DNA of 64,000 bases from Methylobacterium sp. R2-1 (GTDB taxonomy: Bacteria; Pseudomonadota; Alphaproteobacteria; Rhizobiales; Beijerinckiaceae): assembly GCF_014191355.1 (NCBI RefSeq), contig NZ_JACHWM010000022.1:19825-83824 (forward strand). Reading direction: 5' to 3'. Position numbers and translations under genes: made by a program. Under the pieces are notes generated by a model. It had not been told where the DNA came from, searched no databases, and saw only the letters and a list, made by a program, of their open reading frames with translations. Positions 27,445 through 36,350 of the stretch are shown here, piece by piece (within the stretch, counting starts at the first letter, position 1; every line of letters starts with the position of its first letter).

Positions 27445-27585
27445 ATGGCTGACCCCTCCCCCACCGTCGGCGAGCTCTTCAAGGCCAACGCTGTCACCGA
27501 CGAGCAGGTGAATGCGGCGGCCAAGGCTGCATGCCCCCATCGAGGCGCCTGGTGCCGAACATCGCCTGCTCGGCATAGCTGGTGA
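27445..27585 (+). pseudogene. truncated GELFKA-type island protein
   Basis: 46 codons, MADPSPTVGELFKANAVTDE and then QVNAAAKAA, after which it diverges into CPHRGAWCRTSPARHSW and a stop. The first 24 residues match the 89-aa protein at 6528-6797. A truncated copy next to the tRNA-Gln gene, marking a former insertion. Confidence 0.5.
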
Positions 27586-27612
27586 TGAACCAGACACCCC
27601 TTAGAGCCCGGA

Positions 27613-29163
27613 CTATCGCCCTCCTTCGATGACCGAAAACGGGCGCTCCACTGCCGTGGTTCGAACTAGGTTGCGTCCCTGTCGCTTGGCCTCATAGAGG
27701 GCCGCATCCGCTGCTGCGATCAGGGTGACCGGCTTGCAGTCCCGAACTGACGGTGCCGCGGCGACCCCGCAGCTGACTGTCACTAGCCCATGTGGGTTGC
27801 TGGCATGGGGCACCGCCTGCGCGAGCACCGCTTGCCGGATGCGGTTGGCGGCCGCTTCAGCACTGGGCTCCCCGGTATCCGGCAGGATGACCGCGAATTC
27901 TTCGCCGCCGATGCGGTAAGCGGTGTCCGAGTAGGCGTGGATTGAACCGCGCATCGCCTGTGCAATCAGCCTCAGTGCCTCGTCACCCTGCTGATGCCCA
28001 TAACGATCGTTGAAGCCTTTGAAGTGATCCGCGTCCAAGATCAGCAGTGACAAGGGCTTGCCGGTGCGTGTCGCGCGCTGACACTCCCGCGCCAACACCT
28101 CGTCGAACCGACGTCGGTTGCCGAGACCCGTGAGCGCGTCCGTACTGGCCAGCTGCTGCAGCTCGGCGTTCAGCGCGGCGGTTGCGCGCTGCGCCGCCTT
28201 GCGTCGGGTCAATTCGCGCTGGAACAGTGTCGTCAGCACGATGGTGGTGGCGCACAGGCTCAAAACCACAGCGGCGAGTACCAGCGCCTTCTGCCACCAA
28301 GCCGCGTAGATATCCTCGGCTGTGAGGGCGATACTCAGCTGCAGCGGCAACTCGCCAACCTGCGCGACTGCGAAGGTGCGTGTGCCCTCGCCGATCATGA
28401 CCGGGCCTGTAAACACGCCCTGTCGGGTTTGCAGCATACGCTGGTAGCTATCGGTCGCCGAGACGCTGCGCCCCACCAGCTGCTCGTCGTAGGGCTCACG
28501 CATGACGATGGTGCCGCCGGGCCCGTACAGGGTTACCGTGCCGGCGTGATTCGGATCTAGGGCCGCAAACAGCTGGCGGAAGTAGTCGAGATAGATCGAG
28601 CCGAGCACCACGCCGGCGAAGGAGCCGTCCGGGTTGGACAGGCGGCGGCTGATGATCAGCGCCCAGCGGCCGGTGAGGCGTGACACAATTGGTACGCTGA
28701 CGTGAAGGCCCAGGTCCTTGTGGGTGGCATGATACTGGAAGTACTCGCGGTCCGCGTAGCTTAGCGGCTCGGGGTTGAGGGACTTCGAGCTGATGATCAG
28801 TGTACCGGAACGGTCGAAAACGAGCGTGTGGCCGAAGTTCTCAGCGTTTGCGGCTCGGTCGAACAGGATGAGCTGGCGCGTCTCCGGATCGGCGTTCATG
28901 ACGGCCGGCAGGCGCCAGCCATCGACGATCGCGCGTAGCGAGAGGTCGTACATACCGATGCTGCGGGCAATATCACGGCCGAGCACCTGCACGAGGCTCT
29001 GCGCCGCGCCGGTCGCACGGCGCTCGGCATCACGGCGCATGTCCCAGAGCATGAAAGCTGAGACAGCGCAGAGACCGACCACACACAGGAGGTTCAGCGC
29101 GGCGAGCAGCCATGGCGACCGTGCCCACCATAGATACCGCCGAAAACCTGTCCGGCTCACCAT
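27613..29163 (-). CDS. membrane diguanylate cyclase with Cache-type sensor
   Basis: 516 residues. TM1 ~20-42; periplasmic double-Cache-like sensor ~45-285 (FDRSGTLIISSKS, SYADREYFQYH, SRRLSNPDGSFAGVVLGSIY); TM2 ~293-317; GGDEF domain ~340-505 with DALTGLGNRRRFDE, DADHFKGFND and active site GGEEF at ~418. Makes cyclic di-GMP from GTP. The RxxD inhibitory site is absent (SDTAYR precedes GGEEF), so product inhibition through it is unlikely. Stands alone; its product would be degraded by enzymes such as the HD-GYP protein at 9855-10988. Confidence 0.93.
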   Translation of the reverse strand: MVSRTGFRRYLWWARSPWLLAALNLLCVVGLCAVSAFMLWDMRRDAERRATGAAQSLVQVLGRDIARSIGMYDLSLRAIVDGWRLPAVMNADPETRQLILFDRAANAENFGHTLVFDRSGTLIISSKSLNPEPLSYADREYFQYHATHKDLGLHVSVPIVSRLTGRWALIISRRLSNPDGSFAGVVLGSIYLDYFRQLFAALDPNHAGTVTLYGPGGTIVMREPYDEQLVGRSVSATDSYQRMLQTRQGVFTGPVMIGEGTRTFAVAQVGELPLQLSIALTAEDIYAAWWQKALVLAAVVLSLCATTIVLTTLFQRELTRRKAAQRATAALNAELQQLASTDALTGLGNRRRFDEVLARECQRATRTGKPLSLLILDADHFKGFNDRYGHQQGDEALRLIAQAMRGSIHAYSDTAYRIGGEEFAVILPDTGEPSAEAAANRIRQAVLAQAVPHASNPHGLVTVSCGVAAAPSVRDCKPVTLIAAADAALYEAKRQGRNLVRTTAVERPFSVIEGGR

Positions 29164-29429
29164 GCTCAGCGCCTCCCCTGGCGCAATTTGCTGCCGACCA
29201 CTGAGAGACAGATTAAGACAGGTCGATAAAGCTATGAAATACCGAAAATCTGGTAAATTCCAAGTTTACTTTATACAAATAACTTTGCTTCCTTATCTTC
29301 GATCCTGAACCGGCTGGCTCTGCAAGTCTATCGATTTTGCGGAGGCGAGGGCAGGATCAACTTGGTCGCCGTCGCGAAGGCTAGCCTGTCGTGAACTCGG
29401 GTCTCCGCGACAAGACGAGCAAGACGAGC

Positions 29430-29518
29430 ATGGCGGGCGCGAAGCGGAATGTGGTCCGCACGGCGATCCTGCTGGCGCGGGCGCAGAAGGCGTGACCGAC
29501 TCCGAGGCCGCGGTCTAG
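29430..29518 (+). pseudogene. micro-remnant of two overlapping island genes
   Basis: MAGAKRNVVRTAILLARAQK and a stop (29430-29495), overlapped by GTG of VTDSEAAV (29492-29518). This reproduces in miniature the ARAQKA stop / VSDPDAEVW start junction at 11215-11218, and the IRTAILLAR ending of 6528 and 11685. Too short to be functional. Confidence 0.4.
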
Positions 29519-29792
29519 CGCCACACATTCTGGTCCGGCTGCGACTTCGTGCTCGATGTCCGCACGCGTGGAGAGCGGAGGTCCGATAGCAAGGTCAGGA
29601 AGGCCGCGACGCTTCACCCACTCAGAAGCGTGCGATACCGGTCCAAGCAGATGATCGTCAGCCGAAAACAACCTACGTTCGAGACACGATAAAACATCGG
29701 CCTATGGTAGCGGCTATCATCAGCAAGTCCGACACAGGTGCTGATGGCTGGGAGAGCCGAGTGCTTCCGCCTGCAACGCAAGGCGAAGCGAC

Positions 29793-30536
29793 ATGCCTTC
29801 AGCCCCCAATCAGCACGCCACAGCCATGCTCATCCGCAAGTTGGAAAGCATCGCCACCCTCTCAGACGAGCAGCGTCAGGCCATCCTGAGCCTGCCGGTG
29901 AGACTCCACACCCTCGCCGCCCGGCAGGACATCGTACGCGACGGAGATAAGCCGTCCCATTGCTGCCTCATCCTCGACGGCTGGGCCTATCGCTATAAGC
30001 TGCTCGGTGACGGCAGGCGGCAGATCTTCTCCTTCCACATCCCCGGCGATGTGCCGGATCTGCAGAGCCTGCACGTCCCCACCATGGATCACAGCCTCGC
30101 CACCCTGACGAAGGCGACCGTGGCCTTCATCCCGCACGAGAGCCTACAAGACCTGACGCTCCGCCATCCCGGCCTCGGCACTCTCTTCTGGCGCGACACA
30201 CTGATCGATGCGGCCATCTTCCGGGCCTGGATGGTCGGCCTGGGCCGGCGCTCCGCCTTCGAGCAGGTCGCGCATCTCTTCTGCGAGCTGTACCTGAAGC
30301 TCCAGGCGGTCGGGCTGGCTGTACACTACCGTTGCCCGCTGCCGCTCACGCAGATCGATATCGCCGATGCGTTGGGCATGACCAACGTCCACGTCAATCG
30401 CGTGTTGAAGGAGATGCGCGGCCAGGCCCTCATCACGCTTCGCTCTCAGACGCTGGTCATTGAGGCTTGGGATGAACTTCTGCGGGTCGCTGAGTTCGAT
30501 CCGACGTACCTGCACTTGGAGCATCGAGCGGCCTGA
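29793..30536 (+). CDS. Crp/Fnr-family transcription regulator
   Basis: 247 residues. Cyclic-nucleotide-binding fold ~20-140 (LHTLAARQDIVRDGDKPSHC, LILDGWAYRYKLLGDGRRQI, FHIPGDVPDL), a dimer helix, and a Crp-type winged helix ~165-235 (PLTQIDIADALGMTNVHVNR then VLKEMRGQAL). No N-terminal Fe-S cysteine set, so it is not a classical FNR. Its stop overlaps by one base the ATG of an 81-aa gene. A decayed inverted copy of both genes is at 15084-15922. Effector unknown. Confidence 0.9.
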   Translation: MPSAPNQHATAMLIRKLESIATLSDEQRQAILSLPVRLHTLAARQDIVRDGDKPSHCCLILDGWAYRYKLLGDGRRQIFSFHIPGDVPDLQSLHVPTMDHSLATLTKATVAFIPHESLQDLTLRHPGLGTLFWRDTLIDAAIFRAWMVGLGRRSAFEQVAHLFCELYLKLQAVGLAVHYRCPLPLTQIDIADALGMTNVHVNRVLKEMRGQALITLRSQTLVIEAWDELLRVAEFDPTYLHLEHRAA

Positions 30537-30781
30537 TGCCTCTCCACCTGCAGCCCGTTCAAGTTGCGACGGGCAGCTTAGACACGGAGAGCCTCCTCGT
30601 GTTCTCGGACGGCTTCCTGGTCGCGGTTCTGGTTCGGCTCTCGGACGATCACGGGGAAGCGACCGGGATGTGGTTCCTGGAGGCGGGGTTCGGCCCGGTC
30701 GATCATCCACACCCGCCCACCTTCGCCGGCCTCGACGATGCGCAGGGCTGGATCGAGAAGCGGCTGACAATCAAGACATAG
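30536..30781 (+). CDS. 81-aa protein translationally coupled to Crp/Fnr regulator
   Basis: 81 residues, MPLHLQPVQVATGSLDTESL, then LVFSDGFLVAVLVRLSDDHG, GMWFLEAGFGPVDHP, and a C-terminal helix LDDAQGWIEKRL. TGATG overlap with the regulator stop implies coupling and perhaps a joint function. The paralogue at 15084-15329 follows the dead regulator copy. Cytoplasmic, mixed alpha/beta, no known domain. A partner that modulates the regulator is conjecture. Confidence 0.7.
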   Translation: MPLHLQPVQVATGSLDTESLLVFSDGFLVAVLVRLSDDHGEATGMWFLEAGFGPVDHPHPPTFAGLDDAQGWIEKRLTIKT

Positions 30782-31304
30782 TCGTCGCGGCTGTGAGCGG
30801 CAGGAGGTCGTAACTCTGAGCACAGCGCGTCGACATTTGCCACTAACGCAGCGGATCCGATCTGCGTTCGGCACACGGTGCCCGCACCATCTCTGAGGCG
30901 GTTTGCCTGCACGAAAAACCCCGCCGCGGCTGAGCCGGGCGGGGTGAGTCTTGGGGAGGAACCACCATGGTTCACTGATCGGGCAACTGGCCGGGGCCGG
31001 CGATGTTCTGGCTCGGTACGAAACCGCACCGTTCGCCGTCACGCAGCCCGCGTTCGCCTAATTCCATGCCGATGTCCGCAGCGCGCGGTGGGTCGTCATT
31101 GGCTCACAGGCCGGAACCCAACGCCAAGGAGGCCGGTGCCGGGGTGCTGTACAATGCGACTGAAGAAGGAACCGGCCAAATCTCGGTTTGGCGTTCTGCC
31201 CGATAGGGCGCATGATGCTGCCATCACCAGCCGATCCCTGATCCCGTAGGCGCCGGTGACTGAGAGTAACGTGTGCTCCCGCCTGCATAGCGCGGAGCAC
31301 CACG
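30782..31304. other. no confident gene; hairpin repeat in minus orientation
   Basis: No supported gene. Contains a strong family hairpin at 30911-30945. A 31-codon frame at 31154-31249 is open but has no ribosome site. Confidence 0.4.
30911..30945 (-). repeat. terminator-like hairpin repeat, copy 7 (minus orientation)
   Basis: Read on the minus strand it is CACCCCGCCCGGCTCAGCCG, then CGGCGGGG, TTTTT and CGTGC, the cleanest copy in the window. It is directed against the minus strand, where no gene ends nearby, which argues that it spreads as a repeat. Confidence 0.6.
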
Positions 31305-31508
31305 ATGCCTCCTTACATCGACAGACCATTCTCCCTTGCCGATCTTGAGAGTAACTTCGCGCAGATCACTCGGTATGCTGCGATGAACGAGCACGACAGA
31401 GCGATCGTCCGGAACGCTCAGCAGGCAATCCAGCGCTCACGCGACCTGCTTGAGGCGACCAAGCATCAGGTTCCTCGGCTATGTGAACGGAGTGACCCGC
31501 GTAGGTAG
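31305..31508 (+). CDS. small hypothetical helical protein
   Basis: 67 residues, MPPYIDRPFSLADLESNFAQ, then a long helix NEHDRAIVRNAQQAIQRSRD. A GGAG lies before the ATG. No known domain; cytoplasmic. Confidence 0.5.
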   Translation: MPPYIDRPFSLADLESNFAQITRYAAMNEHDRAIVRNAQQAIQRSRDLLEATKHQVPRLCERSDPRR

Positions 31509-31638
31509 GCTCCATGTACGAGAAAGCGCGGTGGTAGATCTCTGGGAAATGAGAAACAACGCCGCAGCTGAGCCGGGGGCTAATATGGGGCGGCAACTGA
31601 AGTTGGTCTGGCAGTGAGCGCGGCGAAGCGATCGCCTC

Positions 31639-31869
31639 TCAGGTGTCCGTGGCCGGCAGCGGCTCCGGTCCGAAATGAGCCATGAAGCGAAGGCCGTCCC
31701 AAAGCTCGATGCCTGCTCCGCGAACCATCGCCATGGCCAGCGAGAGCGCTTCGGCGTCATCGCGCGCCATAAGAGGTGCGCTCCTCAGGATGAGCCCGCT
31801 CTTGCTCAACGATAATGTTCGATAGGCAGTCGGCTCAGCAGCATTGAGCGACGAATGCGCCTCGGCCAT
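31639..31869 (-). CDS. conserved hypothetical small protein
   Basis: 76 residues from ATG 31869, MAEAHSSLNAAEPTAYRTLS. The pattern YRTLSLSKSGLILRSAPLMA, DDAEALSLAMAMV, GIELWDGLRFMAHF is that of a short alpha/beta protein frequent in Methylobacterium (strand, strand, helix, ELWDxxRFV strand). Function unknown. Divergent from the AT-rich leader of the next Crp/Fnr gene. Confidence 0.6.
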   Translation of the reverse strand: MAEAHSSLNAAEPTAYRTLSLSKSGLILRSAPLMARDDAEALSLAMAMVRGAGIELWDGLRFMAHFGPEPLPATDT

Positions 31870-32359
31870 CCGAGTACTCCTAATTAGAGGCCCGTGATAT
31901 CGAGAGCCTAAACAGATATACCAGAGGCACAAGGCGGCGCAGATGGTCTGTCCGACATCATACGGTTCGCAGGGACGAAAAAATCTCGCACCGCCGGACC
32001 GCGCCCGTTCAATCGTCGGGCCAATGCCCGCACAGGGTGGCAAGCAGACCCTGGCCTTTCGCCTCGCAGCGGACGTTCCGACTCCGACCCGACCTCGCCG
32101 GAGAGATCAGTGTGGCCGAAGTGTCCAAACGTAAACCAAGATTATAATATCCTATTTTACTTAGTATTAGGCCAGGAAATTCTAATTTTAAGCCCAGACC
32201 TGTGTCAGGCCGAAAAACAGAGATTTATTTTACAAATCTTAAACTGAATCATTTCGGGTCAGCGGGATTGTGTTATTTTATCCTCATCGCCTGCCGGTTT
32301 GTCCGGGCGCAGGCGCTTAGGAGACAGCGTGTGCTCTTGCCCCGAACGGGAGCAGAGCC
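31870..32359. other. AT-rich leader region, no gene seen
   Basis: The stretch 32130-32290 is markedly AT-rich and lies upstream of the Crp/Fnr gene at 32360; it probably holds promoters and perhaps foreign DNA. No coding frame with support. Confidence 0.4.
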
Positions 32360-33073
32360 GTGTCTCAGCCTCAACAATCGACTGTTCGCAATCGTCTGCT
32401 GAAGGCTCTCACGCCGAGCGATTTCGCTCTGCTCCAGCCGCACCTGGAGCTGGTCGCGACCGAGCTGCGCCAGCCGCTGATCAAGCCCAACGAGCCGGTC
32501 AAACAGCTGTACTTCCCCGAGGTCGGCTTCTCCTCGATCACGACGCAAGGCTCAGGTGGCAAGGTCGAGATCGGCATCATCGGACGAGAGGGCCTGGTCG
32601 GCGTCATACCGCTGCTGCTGGGCTCCGACCGCACCCCGCACGACCACTTCGTTCAGGGCCCGGGCGAGATGCTGGCCATCAGTTCCCAAGCGTTTTGTGG
32701 AGCGGTCAATGAGAGCGCCAGCCTGCACAAGCTCCTGCTGCGCTTCACCCAGGTGCAGTACGTGCAGACCGCCCAGACCGCCTTCGTGAACGCGAGCTAC
32801 CAGATCGAGGTGCGCCTCGCGCGCTGGCTGCTGATGTGTCACGACCGGCTCGACGGCGACGAACTGCGCCTCACCCACGAGTTCCTGTCGATGATGCTGG
32901 GTACGCAGCGGACGAGCGCGACCCTGGCAGTGCAGGCGCTGGAGGGACACCGGTTCATCAAGGCGCAGCGCGGACGCGTCACGATCCTGGACCGTGAGGC
33001 GTTGGAGAACTTGGCAGATGACGGCTACGGTTTGCCCGAGGCCGAGTACGCTCGCCTGATCGAGGGCGCCTGA
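32360..33073 (+). CDS. Crp/Fnr-family transcription regulator
   Basis: 237 residues. The N-terminal cupin fold is of the type that lacks the phosphate cassette for cAMP: VKQLYFPEVGFSSITTQGSG, GIIGREGLVGVIPLLLG. C-terminal winged helix with RLARWLLMCHDRLDGDELRL and THEFLSMMLGTQRTSATLAV. This subgroup (YFPxxGxxS) is abundant in Rhizobiales, usually with unknown signals. Its stop codon overlaps the ATG of an MPRYFF-type gene (33073), so the two are coupled. Related in layout to 53772-54563. Confidence 0.9.
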   Translation: MSQPQQSTVRNRLLKALTPSDFALLQPHLELVATELRQPLIKPNEPVKQLYFPEVGFSSITTQGSGGKVEIGIIGREGLVGVIPLLLGSDRTPHDHFVQGPGEMLAISSQAFCGAVNESASLHKLLLRFTQVQYVQTAQTAFVNASYQIEVRLARWLLMCHDRLDGDELRLTHEFLSMMLGTQRTSATLAVQALEGHRFIKAQRGRVTILDREALENLADDGYGLPEAEYARLIEGA

Positions 33074-33333
33074 TGCCGCGCTACTTCTTCAACGTTCGGC
33101 ATCGCCCGGGACCCGCTGGTCTGGCGCGAGACCCCGAGGGTGAAGAGCTGGTTGACGCGAACGCGGCACGCGAGCGCGCCCTCACGGTGGCACGAGCCAT
33201 GATCGCGCGAGATCGGCTCGTCACCATCCGCGACTGGATGGACTGCACGTTCGAGATCACGGACGGGGACGGCCAGATCGTGCTGACGGTGCCGTTCAGC
33301 GACACGGTTCCGGACGCGGACAACGGGGACTGA
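33073..33333 (+). CDS. MPRYFF-type (DUF6894-like) small protein coupled to Crp/Fnr
   Basis: 86 residues, MPRYFFNVRHRPGPAGLARD, then DPEGEELVDANAARERALTV and the closing strand FEITDGDGQIVLTVPF. Begins in the stop codon of the regulator (TGATG), the same coupling as seen for the 81-aa gene at 30536. Cytoplasmic, alpha/beta, function unknown. Confidence 0.75.
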   Translation: MPRYFFNVRHRPGPAGLARDPEGEELVDANAARERALTVARAMIARDRLVTIRDWMDCTFEITDGDGQIVLTVPFSDTVPDADNGD

Positions 33334-33377
33334 GCGGCCTCAGCAGTCAGACCGGGCGTGCCGCCACAGCCACGGCG

Positions 33378-33560
33378 ATGGTTCAGCCGGCATCGGCGAT
33401 GAACGCGCTTGTTGGGCAGCTTGAGGAGGCGACCGTGCACAGACGTGAAGGCTCTGACACCAAGGCCGCCACCGACGCTCTGCTACGGAGCCTCGTGGTG
33501 AGTGAGCGCGTTGGCGCAACATTCCCGGACAGCCGAGCACACCTTGCCGAACTGGCGTAG
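33378..33560 (+). CDS. small hypothetical protein
   Basis: 60 residues, MVQPASAMNALVGQLEEATV, mostly helical, with SDTKAATDALLRSLVVSERV. Start could be the second Met. No domain recognised; follows the MPRYFF gene by 44 bp and may be in its transcript. Confidence 0.35.
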   Translation: MVQPASAMNALVGQLEEATVHRREGSDTKAATDALLRSLVVSERVGATFPDSRAHLAELA

Positions 33561-33684
33561 CGTGGGCGGGCCACGTTGCAGCCGCCCGGAGGCCTCGGTG
33601 TCCCTCGTTAGACACACGGCGCCCGCACCACTCCACTGGCGTCTCCTGGGCGAACGTCATGATCGGCGCGATCGTGATCTCCGA

Positions 33685-33831
33685 TCAAGCGTGCGGGCGC
33701 TCGCCCGGCGCAGTCACCACCGGGCTGATGCGCGTGCTCGGCCCGATGAACAGGTAGGCCCGGGCGTCCTTGGCCGGCTTCCCGCTCGCCAGCATGCCGG
33801 CCAAGGTGACGGCGACGAAGCACGGGGTCAT
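33685..33831 (-). CDS. 48-aa phage protein coupled to membrane protein
   Basis: MTPCFVAVTLAGMLASGKPA begins a 48-residue protein whose ATG overlaps the stop of the previous gene (ATGA, 33828-33831). A hydrophobic N-terminus containing Cys4 looks like a membrane or lipoprotein-type segment. Truncated version at 1737-1793. Position after a membrane protein downstream of terminase would suit a lysis or accessory gene; not proven. Just downstream, about 33660, another phage frame starting MTFAQETPVEWCGRRV is truncated. Confidence 0.5.
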   Translation of the reverse strand: MTPCFVAVTLAGMLASGKPAKDARAYLFIGPSTRISPVVTAPGERPHA

Positions 33832-34220
33832 CGCCGCCCGCCTCGAGGTGGGTGTCCGTGCGTGTCGTCATGGTGGTTCAGCACGTCGGTGAGACGCTGG
33901 AGCACCTGCGCGAACTGGCTGGCGTGCTGCGCTTCCTCCGAGGCTGTATCCGCCCGGATCGCCACAGTCAGATCCTTGATCGCCGAGGTCAGGTCAGCGA
34001 CCGCCATGCTGTCGAACAGGGCCATGCCGCTCCCCTGCGCCACGTCGCGCGCCACCTCCGGCTTCAGCGCCTCCGCCTTCTGCGTCTCGATGCGGTAATC
34101 GAAGAAGGTCTTCAGGAAGCCGGTGAGCGGGACGAGGAGAGCAGCGGCTGCGGCGCTGACGGCGAGGATGATGGCGGGCCACGTATCAAGTTGCGGAAGA
34201 GGATCGGGAACTGCCGCCAC
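33828..34220 (-). CDS. phage membrane protein
   Basis: 130 residues from a GTG at 34220, chosen because AGGAGG lies seven bases upstream. One TM helix (WPAIILAVSAAAAALLVPLT) near the N-terminus, then GFLKTFFDYRIETQKAEAL and a helical cytoplasmic or periplasmic tail with EEAQHASQFAQVLQRLTDVL. Its last ~72 residues recur in the chimera at 1450-1740. Overlaps the terminase chimera by 35 bp and the 48-aa gene by ATGA. Possibly holin/spanin-like or structural; unassigned. Confidence 0.65.
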   Translation of the reverse strand: MAAVPDPLPQLDTWPAIILAVSAAAAALLVPLTGFLKTFFDYRIETQKAEALKPEVARDVAQGSGMALFDSMAVADLTSAIKDLTVAIRADTASEEAQHASQFAQVLQRLTDVLNHHDDTHGHPPRGGRR

Positions 34221-35379
34221 CGTTCTGCCTCCTGCGTGCTCTGAGCCCGAATGTGTCTTCTGCCGCCATGTCGCTGGCCGCACGCCCAGAGGCGTGTAGC
34301 TCGGCGAGGGCTAGGACGGTGTAGACGGCCACGCCGGTGGTGATGGGCGGCGCCGTGAGCAGGAAGCCGAGTGCGATGGCCAGCCAGAACGCGAAGCCGC
34401 CCAGGCAGCCGAGCGTGCGGATGAGAGACGTCTCGCGCCCGCGCCGGCCGTTCACCCACAATGCGAGCAGTCGCACCATGCCGAAGAACAGGCACAGGGC
34501 TCCCGCCTTCAGCGAGACCCCGAACAACGGGTTGAGCTTCTCGACGATGATCGGGTCGAAGCGCCGTTCCTCATCCTCGGCATCGGCCGCGTACATCGCG
34601 ATGAAGACGCGATCCGCGCGCAGCTTGCCCTCCAGCACCTGCTGATCGCTCTTCCAGCCGTCGTAGGCCGGCCCCGTGGCGTTCCGGCCAGCGGTGGAGA
34701 TGCCGAGCCACAGCGGCTGCAGGCGGGCGCCCTGGGCGGTCTTGATGACGCCGATCACGTCCTGGTTCTGCGCGTGGACCTCTTCGGCGAGCACCACGTG
34801 CGGGTTGAGGCCGTCGAGGTTCGGCGCCCGGCCCGCGAGCAGCTTCAGCACCGCGTTGTGCCGGCGGAAGCGGATCTCCTCGTGCGTGCCCTTGGCCAGC
34901 GTCCAGTCGCGCAGCTCAGCGACCTCGTCGATCGTGTGCCGGATCGCCTTGAACGGAATGTCCGCCTGCCGCTCCGAGCCCGCGATGATGACGCCCTCGG
35001 CGCCGGGCTCGCCCTCGAAATTCTGGCAGTAGAGGACGACGATCTTTGCGAGTTCGGTCTTGCCGTTCTTGCGGGGCACCCAGAGCGCCACCTCGCGGGT
35101 CCAGCGCCGGCCCGTGTCCCGCTCGCGAAAGCCGAAGATCGCGGCCAGCCACCAGCACTGCACCGGCTCGAGAACGATGTTGCCCTCGAAGCCCTTGCTG
35201 TGCGGCAGCGTCTCACCGAACGCGCAGACATCAGCGACCCGGTCCGCGTCGTAGATGAACTCGGACCGCGGCTTTCGCGCCTCCTGAAGCATGTGGAGGA
35301 AGCGATGACAGGCCAGCCGTTCCCAGCGACACGCCGTCACCGCCTCCTGCACGACCGCCTGGCAGTACCATTCGGCCAT
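34186..35379 (-). pseudogene. phage large terminase N-terminal part fused to a membrane protein
   Basis: One open frame with two unrelated halves. Up to about 34510 it is a terminase large subunit: LEPVQCWWLAAIFGFRERDT, Walker A-type WVPRKNGKTELAK, EEVHAQNQDVIGVIKT around the Walker B position, GISTAGRNATGPAYDGW, ending NPLFGVSL. The nuclease domain is missing. It continues as KAGALCLFFGMVRLLALWVN and TLGCLGGFAFWLAIALGFLL, a two-helix phage membrane protein. A deletion has joined the genes in frame. Coding character extends upstream of the ATG at 35379 to ~35440, so the start is uncertain. DNA packaging cannot work without the nuclease. Confidence 0.75.
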
Positions 35380-35434
35380 GCCGGCGAAATCGGGGGTCAG
35401 ATCTCCTTTGAAGTCGACCAGCGCGAACCGCTGA

Positions 35435-35818
35435 TCAGCGACCGCCCGAGAAACCGAAGCGCGCGTACCGGTTGACGGGCGCTTCCTTCGGCGCGGAGAT
35501 CGGCTTGTCGAGGTCATCGATCGCAAGCTCTTTCTCGGCACGCCTCATTTCGTTGAACCACGAGGCTCGAGGGGTTCGCCCTTCCTCGCTGATGCCCGTG
35601 ATCTGATCGACGAGGCTGGCGTAGCGGCTCAGCGCCATGTGCTTGGCCTTTGACAACCGACCGGCGTGCCAAAGCAGTCGAGCAAGTTCGTCGTAGGTCT
35701 TGCGCGCCTTGTCAGTCTTGAGCGCGAAATCGCAGGCGGGCAGCGTGCGGAAGCCCGGGTGCGCGACGACGTTGGGATCTCCCTGGCCTACCTGTGCTAG
35801 ACTTGTTTTAGCGCCCAT
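35435..35818 (-). CDS. phage terminase small subunit (P27-like)
   Basis: 127 residues. DKARKTYDELARLLWHAGRL, then LSRYASLVDQITGISEEG and NEMRRAEKELAIDDLDKP is the helical layout of P27-type small terminase subunits, which recognise phage DNA for packaging. It precedes the large subunit on the same strand, overlapping its upstream coding-like region. Basic C-terminus (NRYARFGFSGGR). Probably a leftover, since its partner is truncated. Divergent from the 58-aa gene at 35836. Confidence 0.65.
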   Translation of the reverse strand: MGAKTSLAQVGQGDPNVVAHPGFRTLPACDFALKTDKARKTYDELARLLWHAGRLSKAKHMALSRYASLVDQITGISEEGRTPRASWFNEMRRAEKELAIDDLDKPISAPKEAPVNRYARFGFSGGR

Positions 35819-35835
35819 CGAATCGGCAGAGCCTT

Positions 35836-36012
35836 ATGCAGCACCGAGTTATCGTCTGGCAGAAGCCCTACATGATCTCGACGGCACAGAGGTCGAAGAG
35901 CGTCTGGATCGCGAGCGGCGATTACGAAGGCCAGAGCATCCAGACCCAGGACCGAACCGAAGGCGCAGCGATCAAGCGCTGGTGCGAAGCGGCTCGCTAC
36001 CGCGGAAACTGA
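35836..36012 (+). CDS. 58-aa hypothetical phage-region protein
   Basis: MQHRVIVWQKPYMISTAQRS, then SVWIASGDYEGQSIQTQDRT and a C-terminal helix AIKRWCEAARYRGN. Strongly patterned beta-strand/helix sequence with good codon bias; starts 17 bp from the divergent small terminase, sharing its promoter region. No known family. Confidence 0.5.
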   Translation: MQHRVIVWQKPYMISTAQRSKSVWIASGDYEGQSIQTQDRTEGAAIKRWCEAARYRGN

Positions 36013-36220
36013 ACCGCTCTATACGAGCGGGACTCAGAGACTGTTCTGCGCCCAACGCCGGCCGACAATGTTGATTCGGCGTCAGCCATGCGATCTACGC
36101 AAGAGCCACAATCTAATCTGTAGATTCGTTGATACGACTGATGATCTAGCCCTTTTATGAGGCCGCCAGAGCCCCCACCTCCCCGAAGCTGAACTGCAGC
36201 CGAAAGGAGGTGAGGGACAC

Positions 36221-36331
36221 ATGGCAAAGGGTACCAAGATCGGCCGTAACGCTGGTAACGGACGTTTCACTACGGTGAAGACCGCCCAGGGTAAGCCGAA
36301 GACCCACGTCGTCGAGACGATCAAGAAGTAG
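36221..36331 (+). CDS. 36-aa basic microprotein
   Basis: MAKGTKIGRNAGNGRFTTVK, then a short tail ending VVETIKK. It has an ideal Shine-Dalgarno (AAGGAGGTGA, 36203-36212) and a strong terminator 20 bp after its stop, so it is a complete one-gene transcription unit. Highly basic and glycine-rich at the start. Similar GRxAGxGRF...VVETIKK peptides occur in other Rhizobiales in my recollection, without assigned function. Confidence 0.75.
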   Translation: MAKGTKIGRNAGNGRFTTVKTAQGKPKTHVVETIKK

Positions 36332-36350
36332 CGGTTGAACCGCACTTCGG

